64,000 nt of DNA, taken from NCBI RefSeq assembly GCF_017355985.1, contig NZ_JAFIQU010000023.1, positions 21,658 through 85,657 on the forward strand, in the 5' to 3' direction. Made by a program: the position numbers and the translations under genes. Below, piece after piece: positions 37,901-49,900 of this stretch. The DNA is from Arenibaculum pallidiluteum. Lineage in GTDB: Bacteria > Pseudomonadota > Alphaproteobacteria > Azospirillales > Azospirillaceae. The first letter of the stretch is position 1. Each line of letters begins with the position of its first letter. The notes under the pieces were generated by a model, which worked only from the letters and a program-made list of their open reading frames with translations, searched no databases and had not been told where the DNA came from.

Positions 37901-40900
37901 AGGCCAGTGGCGACGTGCTGTCGTCCGTCGAGAACGTTATCGGATCCCGGTTCGCCGATGTCCTGCACGGAGACGCAGGGGCCAACATTCTGTCTGGCAT
38001 GGGCGGAGACGACATTCTGGCAGGCGGCGCTGGTGCAGACACGCTGGTTGGTGGATCCGGACGAGATACGGTCGACTACGCGCATTCGAACAGCGCGGTC
38101 TATGTGAACCTCGCCGAGGGCCTGGGGGGCGGTGGCCATGCAGACGGCGATCACTACAGCGGCATCGAGGATGCCGTAGGCTCGCGCCACAACGACGGAC
38201 TGCGTGGCACGGACGCAGCAAACCGGCTCGATGGCGGGGCGGGCAATGACCTGCTGCGGGGAGACGGCGGGGCCGACACGCTGATCGGCGGCGACGGATC
38301 TGATACTGCCATCTACCGCGGCTCCTCCAGGGGCGTTGCCATCGATCTCGAGGCCGGGCGTGGGCGCGGAGGCGAGGCCGAAGGCGACGTCCTCTCCAGC
38401 ATCGAAAACGTGATCGGCTCGGCCCATGCCGACATCCTGAAGGGCGACGCTGCCGACAATGTGCTGACCGGTGGTGAAGGCGCCGACACGCTGATCGGTG
38501 GGGCCGGCTCCGACACAGCGTCCTATCACGAAGCGTCCGGCAGCGTGCATGTTGACCTCTCGCAGGGACGCGGGCTGTCGGGTGAAGCCGAAGGGGACGT
38601 GCTCTCGGGCATCGAGAACTTGACCGGCTCACGCTTTGACGACGAGCTGATCGGCAATTCCGGAAACAACGTCCTGGTCGGCGGTGGCGGAGATGACCTG
38701 CTCGCAGGGGGCGCCGGGAACGACACCTATATCTGGCGCCGCGGCGACGGGCAGGATCGAGTTGTCGACACGGGCGGCAATGATGCCATCGCGCTGGCAG
38801 ACGTCTCCGGCCGTGACGTCCGCCTGAGCTGGGACGGTCAGCGCCTGACGATCGCGCTGCCCGGCGGCGGCGCTATGGTGCTGGAAGGCCACATCGAGAA
38901 GCTGCGCTTCCCCGACGGCAGCGAGCGCGAGCTGCCGCGCGACGCCGGCTCGCCGGACCTGCAGCGTCTGGCTGCGATGGCGGCGCAGCTCGACGGCGGC
39001 GACAGCCGCCAGATGGCGCTGATGGCCGGTACCGGCGGCGAGGCTGCCGTGGCTGCGCTTGTCGAGCGTGCCGTCGCCTACGCCAGCGCCACCATGCGGT
39101 CCTATGCAGACCAACTCGAACAGGCCATCCAGGACAGGCACGACAACAATTTCGCTGACGCGTCACGTTCCCACGCCGAAATACGCGCGCTCTCTTTTGA
39201 TGAGCAGGCGGGCGAGCGCGCAGCCGACCGGACGGCTGCCGCCGAGGCGGCACTGCAAAATGCCCGCGCCACGGGGATGGAGGCCGAGCACGTCGTTGCG
39301 GTGCCGGAAGCCCAGGCCGAGCCGAGCGCGCTGCAGACGGCGCGCGCGACCATCGACCAGGCGCGGACGCAACGCACGGACGCCACCGAGGCGGCCGTTT
39401 CGCCGCCCGCCGAAGACACGGCCGCGCGTCCGGCATCGACGACGGCCGCCGCTGTCGTGGGAGCCAGCGTCGGAGATGCAGAAGCCGCGGCGCGCGATGC
39501 CCTAGAGGACGCACGCACCTCAATAGCGGCAGAGGCGGCATTGGTTGTCTCTGAGTCCGGCGGCGCCACTGGAGATCTTGCCGAAGCCGCCCGGATGGCC
39601 GAGGGCGCGTTGGCTTCGGCCCGCGAAGCGGTCGACTTGGCGCGCGCCATGGCGGAAGCCGAGGCGCAGGGGACCGCGATTGATGCCAGCGGCACCGGCG
39701 ACGCACGCGCGGAACAGCGGCGTGCTCCGGAGGGGGGCAGCACCCGCAATCCGCCCGCCTCGACCGGCGCCGACGCTTCGCGGACGGTATCCGCGACCGA
39801 ACAGGCCTTGGCCGCGGCGCGCGCCGCCGCCGAACGAGCGCGCGTGGCGGCGCTCGCGGGGGCGGCGACCCTCGCCACGGTCCAGGCCGCTGCCGCCCGT
39901 GGCGCGGCTGATCTGGTCGCCTCCGGAGCGCTGACACCCGACGGAATCGCTGCCGCGGCCGACGAGATGGCCCTGGCAGCCGCCGTGGGGCTTTCGGACG
40001 CCATGACCATCGGCACCGTTGCGGAGCTCGCTCCAGCTGACAGGGCCGCGGCTCAGGAGGATGCCGTTCCCGTTGTGATCGCGGCCGAAGACTTGCGCTC
40101 TTCGGAGCCCGGCGACGAGACCACGGCATCGGCCGGTCGGGCGACAGGCGGCACCGCGGCAACCAGGTCTGGCGACGAGGATCAGGCGGCATTTCCGGCC
40201 GAGGGGATCGCCCCCGACGGATCTTCTGGCACGTTCCAGCAACCGCCAGCTTCGGTCACCAGCGCTGGCACACAGACAGGGGCGAGGGACACCTCGCTCG
40301 CAGCGCCGGAAGATGACACGGCCCTCGATGGGAGCAGGGCGGGTTGGATGTCCGCTCCGGCATCCTCCGAGGACGCGGCATCCGGCGAGCCTGCTGACGC
40401 CGACATGGAGAGGGACTCGCGAGCTGCGGTGACACCGATCACCGCGCCAAAGACCGCGACCGTTGCCGATTGGGAGGCCTACGACTCTTCGGAACTGCTG
40501 GACTTTTCCACTTCTCCCTCGCCGGTCACCGCGGACCTCGCCGATTGGCAGGCCACCACCAACGCGGCAGCGAAGAAGCATCTCCGGGGCTCGGTGTTTG
40601 GCGACACCCTGACTGGGACCGACACCGCCAACAGGATCGAGGGTGGTTCCGGCGACGATCTGCTGGTCGGGGGCGCAGGCAGCGACAGCCTCGATGGCGG
40701 CGAGGGCATCGATACGGCGGATTATTCCGGATCTGGTGCCGGCGTCACCGTTGATCTCGCGTTCGGTATCGGTACAGGCGGTGACGCCGAGGGCGACCGT
40801 CTGGTCGCGGTCGAGAACCTGCGGGGCTCGGCCCATGCGGATCGGCTCATTGGCGACGGGGAAGCCAACAGGATCGAAGCCGGCGCCGGTGCCGACACGC

Positions 40901-43900
40901 TGTCGGGTGCTGGCGGGGCCGATACGCTGGCCGGCGGTACAGGCCTGGATTGGGCCGATTATAGCGCCTCGGCTGCTGGCGTCGCGGTGGACCTCGCCGC
41001 TGGCGTCGGATCAGGCGGGGACGCCGAAGGCGATGTCCTCAGCGGGATAGAGAACTTGGCAGGCTCAGCCGGCGGCGACCGTCTGGCTGGCGATGCTGGT
41101 GCCAACAGGCTCGAGGGCGGCGGTGGCGACGACCAGCTGTCCGGCGGTGCTGGTGCCGACACGTTGTCAGGCGGCGCCGGCAGGGATGTTGCGGATTACT
41201 CCGCCTCGGGCGCAGCGGTGGTGGTCGACCTTGCCGGCGGCACGGGTGCCGGTGGCGATGCGGAAGGCGATGTGCTGTCAGGTCTCGAGGACGTGATCGG
41301 ATCGGCTCATGGCGACCGGATTTCCGGCGATGCCGGTGCCAACTCCCTCGATGGTGCCGCCGGTAACGATACGCTTTCGGGCGGCGCCGGTGCCGACACG
41401 CTGCAGGGCGGCGCCGGTATCGACACGGCCGACTATTCCGGCTCGAACACGGCCGTCTCGGTCGATCTCGCCGTAGGCTCCGGCCGGGGCGGTGATGCCC
41501 AGGGCGACGTTCTGGGCGGGATCGAAAACCTGACGGGTACCGGACAAGACGATGCGCTCGCCGGCGATGGTGGTGCCAATCGACTGGACGGCGGTGCCGG
41601 CGACGACACGCTGTCGGGGAGGGGCGGAGCCGACACCCTGTCCGGAGGCGCCGGCACGGACCGTGCGGATTACTCCGGTTCGGGCGCGGCCGTCACCGTC
41701 AGCCTGGCATCCGGATCCGGGACCGGCGGCGATGCCGAGGGCGACCACCTATCCGGGATTGAGGACATCACAGGCTCAGCGTTTGACGACCGTCTCACGG
41801 GAGGTGGCGGTTCGAACCGGCTCGACGGTGGCGAAGGGGCCGATACACTGGTTGGCGGTGCCGGGGCGGATTCGCTTGCCGGTGGTGCGGGAACCGACCT
41901 CGCAGATTACAGGGGCGCCGGTTCAGGGGTCTCGGTGAGCCTGGAGGCGGGCGTCGGGGCCGCAGGGGATGCCGCGGGCGATGTCCTCAGCGGGATCGAG
42001 GACCTTGCCGGCTCCGACTTCAGCGACCGGCTCACCGGTGATGCCGGCAGCAATCGGCTGGATGGCGGCGCCGGCAACGATTTTCTGTCGGGTGGCGGCA
42101 GCGCCGATACGCTGACAGGGGGGCTCGGCGACGACACGCTCGCCGGTGGTACGGGCGCCGACCTGCTTGAGGGTGGCGCCGGTGCCGATACGGGCGACTA
42201 CTCCAACTCCTCGGCAGCAGTTGCGATCGATCTCTCCAGTGGAACTGCCGCCGGTGGCGATGCCGAAGGCGACGTGCTGTCGAGCATCGAGAATCTCGTG
42301 GGCTCGGCTCTTGCCGACGCGCTGACAGGTGATGCCGGCAGCAACCGCATCGAGGGTGGCGCGGGAGCCGACACGCTGACGGGCGGGGCCGGGGCTGACA
42401 CGCTGGCAGGCGGCGCGGGGTATGACCTCGTGGACTATGCGGCGTCGGATGCCGGGGTTTCTGTCGATCTTGCGCTTGGGATGGGATCCGGCGGCGACGC
42501 CGAGGGCGACGTCCTTTCGGACGTTGAGGACGTGATCGGGTCGGATCTGGACGACGTTCTCGGCGGCGATGCAGCCGCCAACTGGCTGCAGGGCGGGAGG
42601 GGCGATGACACCATTGCTGGCGGCGCGGGCGCGGACATCCTGGAAGGTGGCGAGGGTCGCGACACCCTGAGCTATAGCGGCTCGGCATCGGGCGTGACGG
42701 TCGATCTCGCGGCAGGGGCAGGTGTCGGCGGCGACGCCGACGGCGACGTCCTCGCGGGGTTCGAGCACGTCGTGGGATCCGCCCAAGACGACATGCTGCT
42801 TGGCTCGATTGCCGGCGAGATGCTGGACGGCGGCGCGGGAGCCGACCTGCTGGATGGCATTGCCGGCGATGACACGTTGGTGGCCGGCGCAGGTGACGAC
42901 ACGGTGTTCGGCGGGGCCGGATCGGATTCCATCGACGGTGGCGACGGCGCTGACTTGTTGGTCGGCGGTTCGGGGGCAGACGTGCTTCTGGGCGGCACCG
43001 GCGATGATGTTCTGCAGGGCGGCGACGGCGCCGATACTCTGCAGGGGGGCGCAGGGATGGACCTCATCTCCTATGCCGACGCGGGGGCTGGCATTGCGAT
43101 CGACCTCGCGAACGGACAGGGGGCTGCCGGCGACGTGGTCTCCGGGATCGAGGGAGCCATCGGCTCGGCCTATGCCGACAGCCTTGCAGGCGATGCCGGT
43201 GCCAATTGGCTCGAGGGTGGCGCGGGCCATGACACCCTGGCAGGTGCGGCCGGAGCGGACACGCTCGTCGGCGGGGCTGGTACCGATCTGGCGGACTACG
43301 CCGGCTCCTCGGCTGGTGTCATCGTCGACTTGGCTCTTGGTGCCGGTGCGGGTGGTGATGCCGAAGGCGACTTACTCGACGGGGTCGAGGATCTGCGCGG
43401 ATCGGACCATGACGACCAGCTTGCCGGTGATGCCGGGGGCAACCGGATCGACGGCGGATCCGGCAACGACATACTCTCGGGCGCCGGTGGGGCAGACACG
43501 CTCGTGGGGGGCGCTGGCACGGACCGGGCTGACTACGCGAGTTCCAACACCGGCGTCTCGGTGGACCTCTCTGTCGGGGCGGGCACCGGCGGCGATGCTG
43601 AAGGCGACCGGCTGGAGGGCGTCGAAGACCTTGCCGGATCGGCACATGACGACCGTCTCTTGGGCAATGGCGGAAGCAACCGCATCGAGGGCGGCGCCGG
43701 CAACGACACCCTGGTTGGCGCGGCCGGGGCCGACACGCTGATCGGCGGGGCGGGAGCGGACCGCGCCAACTACTCAAGCTCAGGAACCGCGGTCACGGTT
43801 GATCTTGCGGCTGGAACGGGGCTTGGTGGCGATGCCGCTGGCGACCGGCTGTCTGGCGTCGAAGACGTCACGGGCTCGGGGTATGCCGACCTTCTGTTGG

Positions 43901-46900
43901 GTGATGGTGGCGGCAACCGGCTCGACGGTGCGTCTGGCGACGATACGCTGGATGGCGCGGCGGGCAGCGACACGCTGACCGGCGGCGGCGGTGCCGATGC
44001 GCTTCTGGGCGGGGACGGGGACGACCTTGTGCAGGGTGGCGACGGTGACGACCTGCTCGCCGGCGACGGCGGTGCCGACCGGCTCGAAGGGGGTGCCGGG
44101 GACGACCTGCTGCAGGGCGGGGCCGGCGCGGATGTGATCGACGGCGGTTCCGGCACGGACACGCTCTCCTATGTCGGTGCTGGTTCCGGCATTTCAGTCG
44201 ATCTTGCTGCCGGTCTCGGCACGGTCGGGGATGCCGCGGGCGATTCGATCTCCGGGATCGAGGCTGTGGTCGGGTCCGCCTACGCCGACACAATCGCCGG
44301 TGGCACGGTGGCAGAGCGGATCGAGGGAGGTGCCGGCAACGATCTCTTGGCAGGCGGCGGCGGCGCAGACACCTTGGCGGGCGGCGCTGGTATCGATACG
44401 GCGGACTACTCGACCTCGGCCGGAGCGGTATCCGTCGACCTGGGCGCCGGAACCGGTATAGGCGGCGACGCCGATGGCGACCTGCTCTTGGGAATTGAGG
44501 ATCTGACGGGCTCGGCTCACGCTGACCAGCTCATCGGCGATGCCGGGGCTAACCGCCTCGATGGTGGCGCGGGTAGCGACACGCTGAAGGGCGGCGCAGG
44601 AGCCGACACGCTGGCGGGCGGCGCCGGTACGGACCTTGCCGATTACGCCGCGTCGGGCTCGGCCGTGGCGGTGAACCTCACCGTCGGCCTCGGCTCCGGC
44701 GGCGAAGCGGCGGGCGATCATTTGTCGGGGATCGAGGACCTGCGGGGGTCTGGCTTCGCCGATATCCTGGCTGGCGACGGCGGGACGAACCGGCTGGAGG
44801 GTGGCGCCGGCGCCGACACCATCGATGGTGCAGCGGGCGACGACAACCTTGGCGGCGGCTCTGGGGACGATGCGCTGTTCGGCGGAACCGGCTCGGATCG
44901 TCTCGATGGGGGCGATGGCGACGATCTGCTTTCGGGTGGCGGAGACGCTGATTTCCTGACGGGCGGCGCCGGCGCTGATACGGCGAGCTATGCAGGCTCG
45001 GCAGACGGGGTTGCCGTCGACCTTGCGACAGGCCTGGGCAGTGGTGGCGATGCCGCGGGCGACAGGCTGGCGGGCATAGAAAACCTGTTGGGCTCGGCGC
45101 ATGCCGATGGGCTGACCGGCGATGCATCTGGCAACCGGCTGGATGGCGCCGATGGTGCCGACACGCTGGCAGGCGGCGCCGGTGCGGACACGCTGGTTGG
45201 TGGTGAGGGGCGTGACCGGGCCGACTATGGCACCTCTTCGGCGGGCGTGCGGGTCGATCTTGCGGCCGGGACAGGCACGGGTGGGGATGCCGAAGGCGAC
45301 GTGCTCTCGGGCATCGAGGATCTCACGGGCTCGTCGCAGGATGATCGGCTGTCCGGCGACGCCGGCGCGAACGCGATCGAAGGCGGCGCGGGCGACGATA
45401 CCCTCGCGGGTGGCGCGGGCGCTGACACGCTGTCGGGCGGAGCGGGAGCTGACCTGGCGGATTATTCTGGTTCCTCGGCCGGGGTCGCGGTCGACCTCGC
45501 CACCGGGATCGGCACAGGCGGCGATGCGGATGGTGACACACTGTCCGGGATCGAGAACCTGCAGGGCTCCAGCCTGGCTGACCGTCTGACCGGCGATGCC
45601 GGGGGGAACAGCCTGGCCGGCGGTGCAGGGGCCGACACGCTGGCCGGCGGGGCCGGGGCGGATACGCTGGCTGGCGGTGCCGGGCTCGACCGTGCGGACT
45701 ACTCGGCCTCCCAAACCGGGGTGACGGTCGACCTCGCCGCCGGGACGGGGGCGGGTGGGGATGCGCAGGGAGACGTCCTATCGGAAATCGATGAGGTTCT
45801 CGGCTCGGCCAAGGGGGACACGCTGCTGGGCGACGGCGCGGCCAACCGGCTGGATGGTGGAGCGGGCGATGACGCGCTGGCGGGCGGTACCGGCGCGGAC
45901 ACGCTGATCGGTGGTGCCGGAAGGGATCTCGCGAACTACGAGGCCTCCTCCTCGGGAGTAACCGTGGACCTTGCCGCTGGTTCGGGGATTGGCGGAGATG
46001 CCGCCGGAGATGTGCTCGCCGGTATCGAAGATCTGTCCGGATCGGCTTATGCCGACATCCTGCTCGGCGACAGCTTGGACAACCGTCTCGACGGCAACTC
46101 AGGCAATGACACGCTGGACGGCGGCGCCGGGGCGGATTCGCTGCTGGGCGGTGCGGGCGACGATGCCCTGCTGGGCGGCGCGGGCGATGACCGGGTCGAA
46201 GGCGAGGCCGGTACCGACCTGCTGGTGGGCGATGCAGGAGACGACGTGCTCCTGGGTGGTGACGGCGACGACATCCTGGTCGGCGGCGCAGGCGCTGATA
46301 CGCTCGACGGTGGCGCTGGTGTCGACCAGGTCTCGTATGAAGAGTCCACGGCCGCCGTAGCGATCGACCTCGGCATCGGCGTAGGCACGGCAGGTGAAGC
46401 GGCTGGCGACGTCTTCATCGGGATCGAGGGCGTCGTCGGATCCACCTTTGGCGATGCGCTGACAGGCGATGCGGCTGCCAACCGACTCGATGGCGGCGCC
46501 GGAGACGACGTGCTCATCGGCGGAGCCGGCGCCGATACGCTGTCCGGTGGGACCGGGCGCGACGTTGCGGATTATTCCGCTTCGGGCGGCGGAGTGACGG
46601 TCGACCTCATGGCCGGGACAGGCTCGGGTGGCGATGCGCAGGGCGACGTTCTGTCGTGGATTGAGGAGGTCGTCGGCTCCGCCGAGGCAGACACGTTGCT
46701 GGGCGACGGGGCGGCCAACCGCCTGGATGGTGGTGCGGGCGACGACGTGCTGGCCGGCGGCGCCGGGCCAGATACGCTGTCGGGAGGCGCTGGCCGTGAC
46801 ACGGCGACTTACGCCGGGTCGGGGGCCGCGGTCTCCGTTGACCTTGTTTCCGGAAACGGGTCCGGCGGCGATGCCGCGGGAGACCGGCTTTCCGGCATCG

Positions 46901-49900
46901 AGGATCTGGTCGGGTCTGACCATTCCGACACCTTGCTTGGCGACGACGATGCGAACGTCGTCTCTGGCGGGCTCGGCGCCGACACGATGGAGGGCGGTGG
47001 CGGAGCGGACACGCTCCTGGGCGGCGCGGGCGACGACGTCATGGGCGGTGGCAGCGGCGCGGACCAGCTGCAGGGCGGCGATGGAGCCGACATCCTGTTC
47101 GGCGGCGATGGCGACGACACGCTCGACGGCGGCGCCGGCGACGACGTCCTTCAGGGCGGCGCCGGGTCCGATCGTCTTGTCGGCGGCGATGGGCATGACC
47201 TCGTCTCCTATGCGGGATCCACCTCCGGGCTCGCGATTGACCTGACCCTCGGAGAGGGCACCGCGGGCGAGGCGGCCGGCGACAGCTTCGACGGCGTGGA
47301 AGGAATCGTCGGGTCCGCCCACGCCGACACCTTGTCCGGCGGCGCCTCGGACGACCGTTTCGAAGGCAATGCCGGAAACGACCTGCTGTCGGGCGCCGCG
47401 GGGGCGGACTCGCTGTATGGCGGCATGGGGCTCGACACGCTCGTCGGTGGGGCTGGCGACGATGCCCTCTACGGAGACGACGGCGACGACCTCCTGGACG
47501 GCGGCGACGGCGATGACGTCCTGGACGGCGGAGCCGGCAACGACACGATCCGGGCTGGCGCTGGAAACGACTACATCGTCCTCAGCGGCGGTGTCGACCT
47601 GGTCGACGGCGGCGACGGTTACGACGCGATCAGCTTCCAGCAGGCGGCGTCCGGTGTGGTCATCGATGTCGGCACCGCGCTCGGCATCGAGGTCGTCTAC
47701 GGCTCGTCCCATGGCGACATCCTGACGGGCGGTGCCGCCTCGGAACGCATCGACGGCGCCGAGGGCTCCGACACCCTGAGCGGTGGTGGCGGCAACGATG
47801 TGCTCCTGGGGGGCGCCGACAACGACACGGTGTCGGGCGGCGAGGCAGACGACTACCTGCAGGGTGACGGTGGCAACGACCTGCTCTCGGGCGACGCTGG
47901 CGTCGATGAGCTGCACGGCGGCGATGGCGACGACCGGCTGGTCGGCGGAGCTGGGGGCGACGCGCTCTACGGTGGGAGCGGGGCGGATCGCCTCGAGGGT
48001 GGGACCGAGGATGATGTTCTCGACGGCGGATCGGGCGTCGACGACCTCTGGGGTGGCAGCGGCAATGACGTTCTACGCGGTGGCGACGGCGCCGATGTCG
48101 TGCGTGGCGAGGACGGCAACGACCTGATCGAGGGCGGCTATGGCGCAGACGTGCTGGATGCCGGCACGGGCAACGATTTCGTGGACGGCGGCGCCGATGA
48201 CGACACCATCCTCGGCAGCGACGGGGCGGATACGCTCCAGGGCGGTTCCGGTCAGGACCTGCTGGACTATGCCAATTCCGGGGCGGCCGTCGCCATCAAC
48301 CTGGAAACAGGACTGGGTGTGGGGGGCCTAGCCGAGGGCGATGTCCTCTCCGGCTTCGAGATCGTTCGCGGCAGTGCCGGCAACGACAACATCGTCGGGT
48401 CCTATGCCGACGAGACGCTCGCGGGTGGGGACGGAGCGGACCTCCTTGACGGGCGCGGTGGGCAGGATCGGCTGGTCGGGGGCGCCGGCCACGACATCCT
48501 GTCCGGCGGCGATGGCGAAGACACACTGATCGGTGGTGCCGGTGCCGATGCCCTGAGCGGCGGTTCGGGACGCGACCGGATCGATTACTCCGCTTCCTGG
48601 GCCGCGATCGACGTTCGGCTCTGGTCGGGCAGCGCCGGCATCGGCGGCGAAGCGGACGGCGACACCTTCTCGGGTATCGAGGACATCGTCGGCACCGCCT
48701 ACGCCGACATCCTGGCGGGCGATGGATACGACAACGAGATCCATGGTGGCGGCGGAAACGACACGATCCGCGGCCGCGAGGGCAATGACAGCATCTACGG
48801 CGATGATGGCGACGACCTGATCTACAACGGCCCTGGGTACGAGTACGTGGACGGCGGTGCCGGCAACGACATGATCTCGTACTACGGCAGCAATGGCCCT
48901 GTTTCCGTGTATCTCCAGGGCAGCTGGGCTTCGGTGAGCGGCGCCGATGTCGGCGAGAGTATCATCTACAACTTCGAAGGGGTCGCCGGCTCGAACGGCT
49001 TCGGCGACCTTCTCTACGGCGATGGCAACGCGAATCTCATCCATGGAGAGGGCGGAAACGACACGCTCGGCGGCGGCTGGGGCGCCGACACGCTGAACGG
49101 CGGCGACGGTCGCGATCTCGTGGACTACCGGGGCTCGAGCGCCGTCGAGGTCCGCCTGAACGAGGGCTATGGCCGTGGCGGCGATGCCGAAGGAGATCGG
49201 TATTCCGGAATCGAGGACATCTACGGCTCGAACGACAGCGACACGCTGATCGGCAACAACAGCGCCAACACGATCTACGGCGGCGACGGCTGGGGCAACG
49301 ACACCATCTCCGGCATGGGCGGCAACGATACGATCTACGCCGGAGAAGGCGATGATGTGATCGTCATCGATGGTGGCTACGAGGCCGTAGACGGAGGCGG
49401 TGGCCGCGACGCGGTCGCCTTCTGGAACGCCGGATCCGGCGTTACGGTCCGGCTCTTCAACGGCGACAATGCCGGCATAGCCGCGGGCGATTACTACACC
49501 AACGTCGAGGATGTGTTCGGGTCGAATTATGACGACGTGATCGCGGGCGATGCCGGAAGCAACGTTCTGCGCGGGCGTGCCGGCAACGACACTTTCAACG
49601 CCCGCGAAGGGTACAATGAAGTCTACGGCGATGAGGGCAACGACCTGATCTGGCTCAGCCAGTACCAGGATACCCAGATCTGGGGAGGCTCCGGGGCCGA
49701 CACGGTTGCATTCTCGGACGCCTCGGCGAACGTCACGATCCAGTCGGGCTGGGGCGCCTTTGATGTCTACGGCAGCTTCGGGCACGGCACAATCCGTGAG
49801 GTCGAGTACCTGCAGTTCTCCGACCGGACGATCGGAACCGGGGGCCTCGCCCCAATCGTCATCGACCTGGATCGCGACGGCGTCGAGCTGATCGATGCCG

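Noticed and set aside
40585..49845. CRISPR-like or satellite array
   Set aside because: The repeats stay in one 5281-codon frame and encode RTX nonapeptides; unit length varies and there are no constant repeats with unique spacers.
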